Positions 8,590-17,599 of a stretch of DNA of 64,000 nucleotides are shown here, one piece after another. Position numbers and translations under genes: made by a program. The notes under the pieces were generated by a model. It saw only the letters and a program-made list of their open reading frames with translations, was not told where the DNA came from and ran no database searches. Source of the DNA: Pseudomonas pergaminensis (GTDB lineage Bacteria > Pseudomonadota > Gammaproteobacteria > Pseudomonadales > Pseudomonadaceae); the NCBI RefSeq assembly GCF_024112395.2, contig NZ_CP078013.2, positions 3,162,001 through 3,226,000 on the forward strand, written 5' to 3'. How positions within the stretch are numbered: the first letter of the stretch is position 1; each line of letters opens with the position of its first letter.

Positions 8590-8811
8590 AGAACTGCTCC
8601 GTGTTGAGTTCGGAGCAGCGTTGTTGGAAACAGCAATGGCGAGCTATGAGAAACCTGAATGGCAGGTCTCTCATATTAGTCGGTGAGGGCAGTCTTGAAT
8701 GGGGGCGAGGCTGCTAGGTTGCAGTCATGTGGACGACAGTGCTTCACGAGCAGCGAGTAATGACAGGCCAGGAACTTCGCGCAAACGCGCATTTTTTATG
8801 CCTCATGTCCG

Positions 8812-9282
8812 TCATGCCGATGGTGGCTGCCCTCTGCGCTTTTTGGACTTCGACGCAGGCAAGCTGGCCTGGTCTGTAGCCTGCCCGACGGGAGCCGCAG
8901 ACGAGGCTGATTCACTGGAGCGCTCCCGCATGATCACGTTCTGCACGCGATGAGGCAGAATGCCGACACGACGTGCCTCGATCTTGAAGGTCACCCGTGC
9001 ATTGTCCTCACTGTCCTCCCACTCATCGCGCACGGTGCGGCCTTCGACCAACACGCGCATGCCTTTCTGGTAGAGCGTGCTCCAGTGTTCAGCCTCGCGG
9101 TGCCAGAGTTCGACCGGCGCCCAATAGCCGCCTCGATCTTCGTAGCTGCCATCGCGTGGGATGGGGTTGTCGAAGTACACATTCAGCCGCAGCAAGCGCC
9201 GTGGCTCGTCATTACCTGAGGCGAACTCCTGGAACTCTGGCGCACTGCCGATATTGCCTTCGCCAACGAAAAAAGTACTCAT
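8812..9282 (-). CDS. ssb: ICE-encoded single-stranded DNA-binding protein
   Basis: A 156-residue SSB-type OB-fold protein. The start STFFVGEGNIGSAPEFQEF and the segments LRLNVYFDN, YWAPVELWHREAEHW, GMRVLVEG and VTFKIEARRVGILPHRV follow the single-strand-binding fold, with an acidic-poor, basic tail (SKSKKRRG) instead of the usual DDDIPF end. The ATG overlaps the stop of the DUF3158 gene by four bases and follows GGAGGT. In ICEclc the equivalent gene is read with inrR and its neighbour. It should protect the transferred strand and support element replication. Confidence 0.88.
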   Translation of the reverse strand: MSTFFVGEGNIGSAPEFQEFASGNDEPRRLLRLNVYFDNPIPRDGSYEDRGGYWAPVELWHREAEHWSTLYQKGMRVLVEGRTVRDEWEDSEDNARVTFKIEARRVGILPHRVQNVIMRERSSESASSAAPVGQATDQASLPASKSKKRRGQPPSA

Positions 9283-9797
9283 GGTGATACCTCCACTGCG
9301 GGTGTGAACTGGCGCAGCAGTTGTTCGGCGCTGGCCATTTTGATCGCGCAGGTCTTGGCCTGGCGGTAGAGCGAATGCACCACGCTCATCTGCAGGTTCA
9401 GTGCAATGCGCTCGCATTCGAAACGGTGCAATCCCTCGCGTACGGCCTGCGGCAGGGCGTTGTTGTGGGCCTGGCGCTCCCAGACCGCAACGCCCATGCG
9501 GGCGAAGTCACGGGTGCGCCATCGCAAAAAGGTGCTGCCCGCACTGGCGTTCTGCAGCACCAATCGAATATCCAGCAGCGAGTAAGGCGGTTGTCCGGCC
9601 TGCTGCGCCACAGCGTCCATCAGGCGACGTAACTGCGCCTCGGTTTCCCTCGCCACCTGCGCCAGGTAGTCCAGCTCCCCCTTACCTTTAAAAGGTTTTA
9701 AAAGGCCTTTTAGGGAGGCAGAATGTTCGAGCTGGCGATAGGCTTCCGGTGTGAGTGTTTCGAGGGGGATTGGCTGAGTCGAGATAAAGGGCTTCAT
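9279..9797 (-). CDS. DUF3158-family protein (inrR-position gene)
   Basis: A 172-residue protein with the DUF3158 pattern (EAYRQLEHSASLKGLLKPFKG; STFLRWR; a basic helix with ERIALNLQMSVVHSLYRQ). It overlaps the upstream PFL_4669-family gene by four bases and the downstream ssb by four bases, so the three form one translational unit. In ICEclc the gene directly before ssb is inrR, needed for full integrase expression; by position this gene could be its counterpart, though I cannot show similarity. No signal peptide or membrane segment is visible. Confidence 0.75.
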   Translation of the reverse strand: MKPFISTQPIPLETLTPEAYRQLEHSASLKGLLKPFKGKGELDYLAQVARETEAQLRRLMDAVAQQAGQPPYSLLDIRLVLQNASAGSTFLRWRTRDFARMGVAVWERQAHNNALPQAVREGLHRFECERIALNLQMSVVHSLYRQAKTCAIKMASAEQLLRQFTPAVEVSP

Positions 9798-10549
9798 GCT
9801 TCGTCTTCCGACTCATCGACTGTCGCAGATGGCTCTACCGCGTTCTCCGCCAACGCTTCAGCATCATCCACCGCCACAGCACCATGACGAACGATGGGTG
9901 GCGCGAACTGGGAGCGGCGATGCCCCTCAAGGATGTCCATAGGGGGTAATCCAAACTTCTCCATGGCCGCCAGAGCACGAGCGTTGTTCGCCGCCATGTC
10001 ATCACGGGTGACGCCAGCATGCCGATAGCGCTGGGCCTGGCCGAACAGGCTACGCAGCAAATGGGCGCCGTCGTCGATCCAGGCTTCCATGTCCCGGCGA
10101 CCGATCAAAGCGGTGTGATGGGCCAACAGGGTATGGCGCACCAAGGTGTCGTAGTCAGTCAGCAGGTAGACGGCGAGGAAGCCCAGCTGGCTGCCGATGT
10201 ACAAGGGTAAGGTGACGGGGTGAATGTTGAGGTTATCGCCCATGTCGATCTGCGTCGGCAGCTCTTGTCTGATCCGGTCCAACTGCTGGGTCAGTTCCAG
10301 CATCCCAGCCTTGGCCTGCATCAATTTTTCTTCGAGCTGCACGATCGCCCAGTCGGCATAAGGATCGTCCTGCGCTGCGGCCTGTTTGATCAGGTTAGTG
10401 ACGCTGATGTAGCCCGCCATGCCCATGATCGAGTGGACGCCTTCGCGTGCGGTTCGACCCTGCCAGATTCGGGCGGCGTGGTGGGTATGCAGTGTCAGGG
10501 TGATGCTGCTGCGTAATGAGCCCAGGTTGAGCTGATAGTGATCGGCCAC
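9794..10549 (-). CDS. PFL_4669-family ICE protein (TIGR03761)
   Basis: A 251-residue soluble protein characteristic of PFGI-1-type ICEs: LRSSITLTLHTHHAARIWQGR near the start, a helical centre, the LYIGSQLGFLAVYLLTDYDTLVR stretch, and RRDMEAWIDDGAHLLRSLF. The start is a GTG preceded by GAGGA. It probably heads the PFL_4669-DUF3158-ssb unit, as its neighbours overlap. The molecular function is unknown; membership of the ICE replication block is the only support for a role in element maintenance. Confidence 0.85.
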   Translation of the reverse strand: MADHYQLNLGSLRSSITLTLHTHHAARIWQGRTAREGVHSIMGMAGYISVTNLIKQAAAQDDPYADWAIVQLEEKLMQAKAGMLELTQQLDRIRQELPTQIDMGDNLNIHPVTLPLYIGSQLGFLAVYLLTDYDTLVRHTLLAHHTALIGRRDMEAWIDDGAHLLRSLFGQAQRYRHAGVTRDDMAANNARALAAMEKFGLPPMDILEGHRRSQFAPPIVRHGAVAVDDAEALAENAVEPSATVDESEDEA

Positions 10550-10693
10550 GGTGTCGTCCTCGCATAGGCTTGGACGGGAACGTTGCGACAGATGAAGGTC
10601 AAGGACAGCCGAAAAGTTGAATGCGGTGTGTTCGGTTTGGTTCGAGACGGTTGATTTTCGACACGCTCGACAGTGATGCCAGTGGCATCAAAT

Positions 10694-11881
10694 TTACTGA
10701 CGTCCAGGGCGTTTGCTGCGCAGCTGGCGCAACTCATCCAGGCACGCTTGGGCGAGGGCAGAGGCGGGTTCACCCTTTTTCCTAGGTGGGCGTGAAGGGG
10801 TGGGTAGCGATTCTGCCATGGGTAACGATTCAGCCTGACCTGCCCAAAGGTGGAAATCGCCTTTGAGCGCCCGCTGGATCAGGCCCATCAGATACGCCGC
10901 CGGTTTGCGGACGCTGCCTGCCGCACACCGCGCCCCCGCTTCGTTGAGCACCGCCTGCCGATCTGCTGGTTTTAGCTTGTTTAGCGTCACGGTGACGGCC
11001 TGCCGCTCGCTCGGACTCAGGTGCAGCGGATCAGGCCAGTGCAGGTTATCCACCGCTGGGGTCGCGCGCGGTACCGTACAAATACTTTCTTTTAATACAG
11101 TACAGGCGGCATTCGGATTCCGAACGGTGCCGGAAACATGGGGGTTCAGACCCGGTTCGGAATCCGAACGAGGTCCCGCACGATTCCGAACGGGGTGGTC
11201 GCCACCCAGTTCGGAATCGTGCAGCGCTTCATCGGGCGCCTTATCCAATCGTTGTTTTGTCCAGTGGTCGCCCCAACTGTCGAGCCGGGTGGGGAGCCGA
11301 CCCAAATCGATATTGGTGTCCTGACGAATTTCTTCCAAAACATGCCGAGCGACAATTCGCACAGCCTTGGTTGCATGATCGAGGGCGTGTCCGACCAGCT
11401 CCAGGTAATCCTGATCCAGCTCCATGGCTTCGGCGGGGGTTAACGGTTCATCGTGCAGTACGTACAGAGAACCTTGCAGGCGCCCGCTGAGCTGATCGCG
11501 GCCACGACTTACCAAGCTGAGCCAGCGGGTCAGCCGGAGCATCGTCAAAACGCGAGCGATGGTTTCACGAGAGGCTGACGCACCGTAGGGCACGCTCGAC
11601 AAGTAAGGTTGCAGATCTTCATAGCGCGGCGTGACCACACCCTGGCCTTGCAGCATGAGTCGAAATACTTGCCATGCATTACGCTCCAATGGCGTCAGCC
11701 GACAATCCAGCAGCAAGCGACGCGGCACGACTTCGTGTGATTGGCCACTGAACAAAAAGCCCGCCTGCAGGGCCTGGTTGGAAGGATGTTCAGTGGTGGG
11801 GCGTGCGGGCCAACGTTCACTTAGTTGCTGGGTGCATTGCAGCAGAACACGCTGCCAGCGACTGGAAGGGGCAGTGTTCAT
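10694..11881 (-). CDS. STY4528-family island replication protein
   Basis: A 395-residue protein of the STY4528 family, found in pathogenicity islands and ICEs and thought to act in their replication. Visible parts are an N-terminal helical region (VVPRRLLLDCRLTPLERNAWQVF), a probable winged-helix segment (ASRETIARVLTMLRLTRWLSLVSRGRD at about residues 100-130), a variable low-complexity centre near residues 220-260 and a C-terminal SVRKPAAYLMGLIQRALKG motif as seen in replication initiators. The ATG overlaps the stop of the DUF2857 gene (ATGA), so it belongs to the partition/regulatory operon. Its target is unknown. Confidence 0.85.
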   Translation of the reverse strand: MNTAPSSRWQRVLLQCTQQLSERWPARPTTEHPSNQALQAGFLFSGQSHEVVPRRLLLDCRLTPLERNAWQVFRLMLQGQGVVTPRYEDLQPYLSSVPYGASASRETIARVLTMLRLTRWLSLVSRGRDQLSGRLQGSLYVLHDEPLTPAEAMELDQDYLELVGHALDHATKAVRIVARHVLEEIRQDTNIDLGRLPTRLDSWGDHWTKQRLDKAPDEALHDSELGGDHPVRNRAGPRSDSEPGLNPHVSGTVRNPNAACTVLKESICTVPRATPAVDNLHWPDPLHLSPSERQAVTVTLNKLKPADRQAVLNEAGARCAAGSVRKPAAYLMGLIQRALKGDFHLWAGQAESLPMAESLPTPSRPPRKKGEPASALAQACLDELRQLRSKRPGRQ

Positions 11882-12426
11882 GTTCCGTTGCTGTAATGGT
11901 CGATCTGCTGCCAAACGATGGTCAAGCTGATCTGTTGCTCCTCTGCCAACATCATCATGGCGTCGAGCTGATCCTCAGCACCGTCCTCAGCGCGTAGTTG
12001 GCACCAACGCTGCCAGAGCGCATGTTCCTGCGCTTCGCTCAAGTTCTGAGGGCGGCCCTTACGGGTTTCTATCTTGAGCAGACGTCGGCGCAGGGCGGTT
12101 TCCGAATGCGCCAAGCCGAAGTACTGATACATGATGGTACTGCTGGCACCGAGCTTGAGCGCTCGGTTGATCAGGCGCTCGTTCTGTTCGTCACGTTCGG
12201 CCTGGTCGATCAACCGATGCAACACCGGCGAATCAATCTTGACCTCAACCCAGGGGACGGTGGCATGGGCCAGGCGTGACAATGTGGTCGGTGGTAATGA
12301 TTGCAGCAGGTAGATGTCCTCTTCACCCAGTCCGAGTGCTTTGCAGCGCTGCAGATTACCCAAACGCAACTCGTGAAGGACCTGGGTCAGCATGGCCTGA
12401 TTGAGCACGTTGAAGGACAGGTTCAT
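11878..12426 (-). CDS. bisC: DUF2857 protein, BisC-like (FlhC-like) activator
   Basis: A 182-residue protein of the DUF2857 family. In ICEclc the equivalent gene, next to the ParB-like gene, encodes BisC, an FlhC-like subunit of the BisDC activator that maintains the transfer-competent state. The order parA-shi-parB-DUF2857 here is the same. It is coupled to both neighbours by four-base ATGA overlaps. Helical stretches dominate; a basic RRRLLKIETRKGRPQ segment may touch DNA. The regulatory role is transferred from ICEclc by family and position, not shown here. Confidence 0.75.
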   Translation of the reverse strand: MNLSFNVLNQAMLTQVLHELRLGNLQRCKALGLGEEDIYLLQSLPPTTLSRLAHATVPWVEVKIDSPVLHRLIDQAERDEQNERLINRALKLGASSTIMYQYFGLAHSETALRRRLLKIETRKGRPQNLSEAQEHALWQRWCQLRAEDGAEDQLDAMMMLAEEQQISLTIVWQQIDHYSNGT

Positions 12427-14006
12427 GGCAGCTCCCTTGGTGAATCGTCTTCAGGGGGGAGCGTCAAGTCGATCAGGCGCCGGGCTAAGCGAATGAGGCG
12501 ATACAGTTTGATTAGCAGACCGTCCGGCAGTCGCTCCAGCCCTACGTCCATGGCGGGACGATCTGTCAGCGGGAGTTGATAGACCCCCAATAACAGCTGC
12601 CCGAACAGAGCTGAGGGAAATTGCTTGCGATCCTCCCAGTTCACTTCGTCTTGGGCACGCAGCAGGGCCAAGAGCAATAGGTGAACGCCGGCCGCACGAG
12701 GCTCTGAAAGATCAAGTTGCTCGATGTTCAGGTCAAAGCCCAGGCCATTTTTCTGGTCGATGATGCTCTCGGGATGTCCAGCATAGGCCGCCATTTCCCT
12801 AGTCAGGCCGGCAATGGCTAAACGCAGTTGTTCGGGGGTATCCAGTGTTGGTGCGATGATCCAGATGTCTTCGATCGGGCAGGTTGCGACGGTCTGTGCT
12901 GGTTCGGAGGCAGTGGCGCGATCAATCTGTTCGCGGATCTGCTGGACACGTGACGGAGGGCTGGCTGCTGATACCAGGGTCGTTTCGGGCAGCGTGAGCT
13001 GCTCCTCTCGCTCTGTTCCGATCTGCGTCCTGGTATCAGTTGATTTGGAATGCGGCTTGGAAGGGGGAGGCTCGGCCGCGGGCTCAACGACGGTCGTCAG
13101 AAGGTTGTTCTGCGGGGGCGTGACGACCACGCCGGGCGTCTGGATAACCCGTTGGGTATCGCCCAGCTCGAGGGCCAACATGCGGTAGGACTTTCCGAGT
13201 AAGCGGCTCATGCGTTCGAGCAGTTCATCTTGGACTCGCTCAAGATCAAATGACTCGGCGTCGGTATCAAATTGGCCCAAGGTGTCGAGCCAAAGCTCGG
13301 GAAAAGCGATGGCGTCGGTTGGATAACGATTCCAGGTTCTTTCAGCCTGGCCACGCAGACCAATCAGGCGTTCAATTTTTGGTTTCCCCAACCCGGCATA
13401 CAGGGTTTGTGGAATGGCGGGCAATAAATGTTGAAGAGTGTCCAGCATCCGGCTGATGTGCGACTGTGAAATGGGGTAGCCCCCACCAGCTAGGCGTCGC
13501 GCCAGCTCACGTTGTGAGAGTGTTGCGCCATCTGATTCAAGCATGGTCTTGAGTTTGGCCACTGCCTGAGCACGCTCGATGAAGGTGAGCTGACCGTGCA
13601 GATCGCTTTCGGCCAGATGGCCGAGGAGGGCGCTGATTTCATCGGTCCAGGGACGGAACAGGCAATGGATGCGGAAGAAACGCTCGTCGCGGGTTTCCTG
13701 CCACAGCTCGCCGAGAATCGCCAATCGTGTATTGCCGCCGTTGCGGATGATGAAGTGGGTTTCACCCGGGCGGCGGGTAATCGGTGGCGGTTGATCCAGC
13801 CCCCGTTCACGGATCGAAGCCTTGATATCGTCGTAGAGCGGATTACGGATGAAGCGCGGGTTGTGTTCGTAGGGCCGCAGTTCCTCCAGCGTGACCAACA
13901 TAGGCGTGTCTGTAAGTGGATCGGACAGCCGCTCCAACTCCGGCCCACGAGGGAAGTGGTCCTGGTGAAGTTTGTCGGTGATCTCCTCCTGGCTGAGCTT
14001 CTTCAT
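12423..14006 (-). CDS. bisD: ParB-family protein, BisD-like
   Basis: A 527-residue ParB-type protein. The N-terminal ParB/Srx core (about residues 35-130) includes LRPYEHNPR, IRERGLDQPPPITRR and FIIRNGGNTRLAIL, corresponding to the nucleotide-binding segments, and is followed by a helix-turn-helix near residues 165-195 (LSQRELARRLAGGGYPISQSH). A low-complexity linker and a 180-residue C-terminal domain follow. In ICEclc the matching protein is BisD, partner of BisC in activating transfer promoters. It is coupled to the DUF2857 gene and lies 14 bases after shi, so regulation with parA and shi is likely. Confidence 0.8.
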   Translation of the reverse strand: MKKLSQEEITDKLHQDHFPRGPELERLSDPLTDTPMLVTLEELRPYEHNPRFIRNPLYDDIKASIRERGLDQPPPITRRPGETHFIIRNGGNTRLAILGELWQETRDERFFRIHCLFRPWTDEISALLGHLAESDLHGQLTFIERAQAVAKLKTMLESDGATLSQRELARRLAGGGYPISQSHISRMLDTLQHLLPAIPQTLYAGLGKPKIERLIGLRGQAERTWNRYPTDAIAFPELWLDTLGQFDTDAESFDLERVQDELLERMSRLLGKSYRMLALELGDTQRVIQTPGVVVTPPQNNLLTTVVEPAAEPPPSKPHSKSTDTRTQIGTEREEQLTLPETTLVSAASPPSRVQQIREQIDRATASEPAQTVATCPIEDIWIIAPTLDTPEQLRLAIAGLTREMAAYAGHPESIIDQKNGLGFDLNIEQLDLSEPRAAGVHLLLLALLRAQDEVNWEDRKQFPSALFGQLLLGVYQLPLTDRPAMDVGLERLPDGLLIKLYRLIRLARRLIDLTLPPEDDSPRELP

Positions 14007-14020
14007 TTGAATAGCCTCAG

Positions 14021-14311
14021 TTAACGCCGGTTACGCAAATGGTCACCGACCTCGAACTTAACGATCTCGGCTGTACCCGAACCTTCGACGTGCCCAGAAA
14101 GTTCCGCGAGAAAACGACTCATGGCCGAGCGCCCGCGCTCTAGGCGAAAGACCACGGTGCAGTATTCCTCGCTAGGTAGATGATCTTGTCGACTGGCGGG
14201 CTGAACGATGGTGGGAAACTGATCCAACAAAAGACTCCTCGCCAAACGCTGTTGGCCCTCAATGTTGATCGAACAGAATCTCCTCTCGAGAACTACGGCT
14301 TGGTGATTCAT
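14021..14311 (-). CDS. shi: Shi-like small ICE protein
   Basis: A 96-residue protein between parA and the parB-like gene, the place of shi in ICEclc, where shi contributes to growth arrest and small-cell morphology of transferring cells. Visible are a central SEEYCTVVFRLERGRSAMSRFL segment and a C-terminal FEVGDHLRNRR. It begins one base after the parA stop. Identity with Shi rests on position and size; the function in this element is not shown. Confidence 0.6.
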   Translation of the reverse strand: MNHQAVVLERRFCSINIEGQQRLARSLLLDQFPTIVQPASRQDHLPSEEYCTVVFRLERGRSAMSRFLAELSGHVEGSGTAEIVKFEVGDHLRNRR

Positions 14312-14312
14312 T

Positions 14313-15155
14313 TCATTGAGCCTCCGCGCGCTTGCTTACAGTAGAGATTGCTGTGTGCCATTCCGGGAACAATTCGATGGCCAGTGCTTGCATGGTTTCC
14401 AATGCCGATGGCGAGCGTCGTTTATGGGACCGGCGCGTCTCGATCCGGTGGGCTGGCAGACCGAGGGAGGCAGCATTGAGATACGCCACTGCGTCTGGAA
14501 CTACGGTATCTAGCACCGAGATATTGGTAGCTCCAGCGAAGGTATCGCGCAGACCGCTCATGATCATCCTGGTGTCAATTCTAATGGCGTTCACCTGATT
14601 CAGTAGCAGTCGCAAGGAGGGTGGTGGAATGCCCATGTGGCGGAACGGTTCGAGTTCGCTGAGCAGCTTCAAGGTCCCACGGTGCAGTTCGCGGGCGGCG
14701 AGCATTTCCGGGGTAATGGGAGAAACGGCAAGATCGGAGGCTAGGATGGCCATTTCAAGCAGCACGCTACGTGCGCCTTGGGTGTCGATCAACAACAGGT
14801 CGTAACGGGGGCGGAAATGGTCGAGCACATTTCTCAGCCGTAATCGCCCATCCGCGGCGTGGAGCAGTAAAGTGATTAGTCGACCTTGATCGTCGTTGGA
14901 GAAGATCAGGTCGAGTCCGGCGACCGCCGTCGTGGAAATTATCTGCGTGGGATCTGTTTGGTTGAGCGCGATGAGTTCGTACGCACCGGCGATAGCCTCG
15001 TGATTCAAGGCGTAATAGCTGGAGAGGGTCGGTTGGCTATCCAGATCGAGCAGCAGGACGCGTAAGCCCGCATCCGCCAGCAGACCGCCGAGATTGGCTG
15101 TAACAGTGGTCTTTCCGACTCCGCCTTTGGTAGAAACCACCGTGACTACGCGCAT
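14313..15155 (-). CDS. parA: ParA-family partition ATPase
   Basis: A 280-residue ParA/Soj ATPase. The deviant Walker A motif KGGVGKTTV lies at about residues 9-17, preceded by VVTVVST, with the Walker A' region LLLDLDSQP near residue 40 and the Walker B-like LLLIDTQG near 125. Such proteins stabilise excised ICEs (Soj in PAPI-1). I take the ATG at 15155; a TTG ten codons upstream lies inside alpA. With alpA, shi and the ParB-like gene it forms the classical start of the ICE maintenance operon. Confidence 0.88.
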   Translation of the reverse strand: MRVVTVVSTKGGVGKTTVTANLGGLLADAGLRVLLLDLDSQPTLSSYYALNHEAIAGAYELIALNQTDPTQIISTTAVAGLDLIFSNDDQGRLITLLLHAADGRLRLRNVLDHFRPRYDLLLIDTQGARSVLLEMAILASDLAVSPITPEMLAARELHRGTLKLLSELEPFRHMGIPPPSLRLLLNQVNAIRIDTRMIMSGLRDTFAGATNISVLDTVVPDAVAYLNAASLGLPAHRIETRRSHKRRSPSALETMQALAIELFPEWHTAISTVSKRAEAQ

Positions 15156-15159
15156 GGCA

Positions 15160-15390
15160 TCAGGCCTGTTGGTCCAAGCGATCAACGACCCACTGCTCTA
15201 TCTCCAGCGAGTCCCAGCCCACAGCGCGCAATCCAATGCGTTTAGCCTGAGGAAATTTTCCTTCCTTCATCAGGTTGTAAATGTGCGCACGCTTGAAGCC
15301 GGTTTTTCGCTCCACCTCGTCACGCCGCATGATGTGACGCTCCACCTGCAGTTGAGGTGCTTCAACGATGGGTAAGGATTGGCTGGGCAT
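15160..15390 (-). CDS. alpA: AlpA-family helix-turn-helix regulator
   Basis: A 76-residue AlpA/MerR-like DNA-binding protein: RRDEVERKTGFKRAHIYNLMKEG at residues 22-44 is the helix-turn-helix and FPQAKRIGLRAVGWDSLEIEQWV the wing. I choose the ATG at 15390, eight bases after AGGAG, over a GTG three codons before. It is the first gene of the alpA-parA-shi-parB row, and in ICEs this gene often controls the operon promoter in front of it. The 100 bases upstream probably contain that promoter. Confidence 0.85.
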   Translation of the reverse strand: MPSQSLPIVEAPQLQVERHIMRRDEVERKTGFKRAHIYNLMKEGKFPQAKRIGLRAVGWDSLEIEQWVVDRLDQQA

Positions 15391-15502
15391 GCTGGTCACT
15401 CCTGGCGCCGATTGGCGCGTAGTGGGAAGTGATCAGAATTGAATAACAAAAAATGGCCACGAGTCATTGCGCCGCAATAGGAATGCTTGCGGTGCAATTG
15501 CC

Positions 15503-16252
15503 TCATTGCATAAGGAGGCTTCGTTTACCGGCAGCAAACTTTTCGTCCAACGTACGTTTGGTTATTCCGGGAATATTTTTATGGTGAGCGGTTAGCGCGT
15601 CAACGATGGCTGCTTGCGAGCGGAAAACTGAAAACGGTTTTCCAGACGGGGATTCATTGAGAAAAAGATTGACCATCGCTCCAATTATGTGTAGGTAAAT
15701 GGATTCGCTACGATCGCTGACTTTGCTATTGGTCTTGAGCAAATTATGAATATTTTTTCTTTCTAGTCCGATGGCTTCCAGATCGCTAAGTAATTGCTCA
15801 TGAGCTGCCTCCAAAGCCTTTAGCTTTACTTGCAATGCTTCTCGATCCGCTTGCAATTCTAAGTATGTGTTAATGCTGATACCTTCTTGCTGATTGGGAA
15901 TCCTCTCAAAAAGAAACGTTGGTCGTTGCTCGGGATAAAACCGCGACATCCAGATTTTTAGATCAATGTGGCGAACGGTTATATGGTCGAGTTCAACCGG
16001 AGTGCCCATGATCACAGGTGCGCCGAAACAACCATAGGCGAGCTCGCCGTGTCGAATAGCATCAAGAATTTTTTCGATATTCATATGTAGACATGGCCAC
16101 TGCGGAAATTTTTCCTTGAGCTTGTTCGGGAATTGCTGCATTGCCTCGAGTATTTCAGTTTCATAATTCATTAAGTTACACCAGCGCAATGCAGCTTCTA
16201 CAGGTCTGTAAAATAGCTTTGCATCAGGGTTGTAGTCGTTGGTTGTATGCAT
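15503..16252 (-). CDS. ICE-associated coiled-coil hypothetical protein
   Basis: A 249-residue protein with no signal sequence. The N-terminal part (PVELDHITVRHIDLKIWMSRFYPEQRPTF) and the C-terminal part (SIYLHIIGAMVNLFL, then GKPFSVFRSQAAIVDAL) resemble hypothetical proteins I recall beside alpA/parA in Pseudomonas ICEs and plasmids. A coiled coil of about residues 133-170 joins the two. Its base composition is clearly AT-richer than that of the alpA-parA genes. The role is unknown; I infer only that it belongs to the ICE end module. GGGAGTG precedes the ATG. Confidence 0.6.
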   Translation of the reverse strand: MHTTNDYNPDAKLFYRPVEAALRWCNLMNYETEILEAMQQFPNKLKEKFPQWPCLHMNIEKILDAIRHGELAYGCFGAPVIMGTPVELDHITVRHIDLKIWMSRFYPEQRPTFLFERIPNQQEGISINTYLELQADREALQVKLKALEAAHEQLLSDLEAIGLERKNIHNLLKTNSKVSDRSESIYLHIIGAMVNLFLNESPSGKPFSVFRSQAAIVDALTAHHKNIPGITKRTLDEKFAAGKRSLLMQ

Positions 16253-16621
16253 GAAAAGTCACTCCCTTGGGTTGTTTTGCTCCATGAGTAGTGAGTACGT
16301 TGCTTTTACGCGTGCAGGTAGATAGTTAAATGCGAATGTCGTCATCAATATTGCTGAAAATTATTCGTCATTCGGCAACCATGGGCCTAAGTGCTAACGG
16401 GGAATTTCCCGGTAAAAAAATTTAGTGAGAACAATGGATAATATAAGGAAAATTCTCGAGGAGAAATGACAAAATATTGATGGTTTCAGCCAAGGGGATA
16501 ACTGGGCTTGGCCTACGGCTACCAATCTTTTAGCGCCTGGTATGGACGTATATCTTTTTGGTCGTTTTTCAGTTCGTCGTTTTAGAGAGGGCGATATGAG
16601 AGATTCTGAAATTTGAAAATG
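16253..16621. other. AT-rich gap, no gene seen
   Basis: About 370 AT-rich bases separate the last ICE-type gene from the GlxA-like regulator. I see no convincing gene, tRNA or attachment site. The promoter of the 249-residue gene should be in its first 150 bases. Confidence 0.5.
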
Positions 16622-17599
16622 TTACTGTGTTGATTTTAAATGTGAGCGAAATTTCTTAGGGGTAATGCCAAAGCGTCTTGCAAATTTTCGAATAAGCGTC
16701 GACTCGCTTCCCAGGCCGCAATGTTGGGCTATTGTTTTAAGTGGGCTGTTTGAGTATGCAAGTATGTCAAGGGCTGCTTCTAGCCGTATTATGTCTACCA
16801 TTTTTCCTGGCGTCTTACCAGTTGACTCTGTGTATTTGCGTGTAAAGGTTCTTTCACTCATTTTCATAAAATTTGCGAGTGCTGGCACTGATAAGTTAGT
16901 GCTCAAACTCCCATGAATCCATGCATGCAAATCTGAGAATTGACTACTTTTTGATTGTAGATTAAGCAAAGAGCTAAATTGATTTTGATTTCCTGGGCGC
17001 TTGAGAAAAATTACCAGATGGCGTGCAATCTCAAGCGCGACTGAATACCCTAGGTCCTCCTCGACGATTGATAGCGCTAAGTCAATTCCTGATGCAATAC
17101 CCGCGGATGTCCAAATGGGGCCATCATTGATATATATAGGTCCGCGTTGTATTAATGCTGAGGGGCAAATTTCCTCAAGTTCGTCATAGGCGGACCAGTG
17201 AGTAGTTACTTTTCGTCCATCTATTTTTCCCGCGCGGGCTAGTGCGAGTACTCCTGTGCCGACGGATATCAAACGCTCGGCTTTGTTCGCATGCTTTACA
17301 AAGTGGGTATGAAACCTAGGGTCTTTACAGAAATTCTGTATTCCCGGTCCTCCGGGTATGATTAAAGTGTGCGGAGTGGAAGTGTCTGGTTGTAAAGTTT
17401 CAGTCTCCATTGAGGTATGATTCCATACGTCAGTTTTTTTGTTTAATGCTAGTATTGAAATTGTATACGGTTCGTGCCCTAGGCGGGCTAAGCGATTGGC
17501 TGCCGAAAACACCTCGATCAGGCCTGCCATGTCAAGAAGATTTAGTCTCGGATGAATGAATAAGTGTACTGATTTAATATGCATAGATTCATGATGCAT
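16622..17599 (-). CDS. GlxA-family regulator (DJ-1/PfpI-like plus AraC HTH)
   Basis: A 325-residue transcription regulator. Residues 8-180 form a DJ-1/PfpI-like domain (FIHPRLNLLDMAGLIEVFSA, TLIIPGGPG, VTTHWSAYDEL), and the usual nucleophile Cys of the SVCTG turn is replaced by Gly in SVGTGVLALA, so it is a ligand-sensing rather than catalytic domain. The C-terminal AraC-type double helix-turn-helix spans about residues 225-320 (MSERTFTRKYTESTGKTPGK; LGSESTLIRKFARRFGITPKKFR). The gene is AT-richer than its surroundings and has no operon partners, which suggests acquisition, perhaps as ICE cargo. The target genes are unknown. Confidence 0.85.
   Translation of the reverse strand: MHHESMHIKSVHLFIHPRLNLLDMAGLIEVFSAANRLARLGHEPYTISILALNKKTDVWNHTSMETETLQPDTSTPHTLIIPGGPGIQNFCKDPRFHTHFVKHANKAERLISVGTGVLALARAGKIDGRKVTTHWSAYDELEEICPSALIQRGPIYINDGPIWTSAGIASGIDLALSIVEEDLGYSVALEIARHLVIFLKRPGNQNQFSSLLNLQSKSSQFSDLHAWIHGSLSTNLSVPALANFMKMSERTFTRKYTESTGKTPGKMVDIIRLEAALDILAYSNSPLKTIAQHCGLGSESTLIRKFARRFGITPKKFRSHLKSTQ

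Noticed and set aside
17581..17595. A near copy of the TGATGCATCA palindrome at the start of the GlxA-like gene
   Set aside because: It reads TGATGCATGA, breaking the symmetry, and is part of the coding start; I do not count it as a fourth operator.
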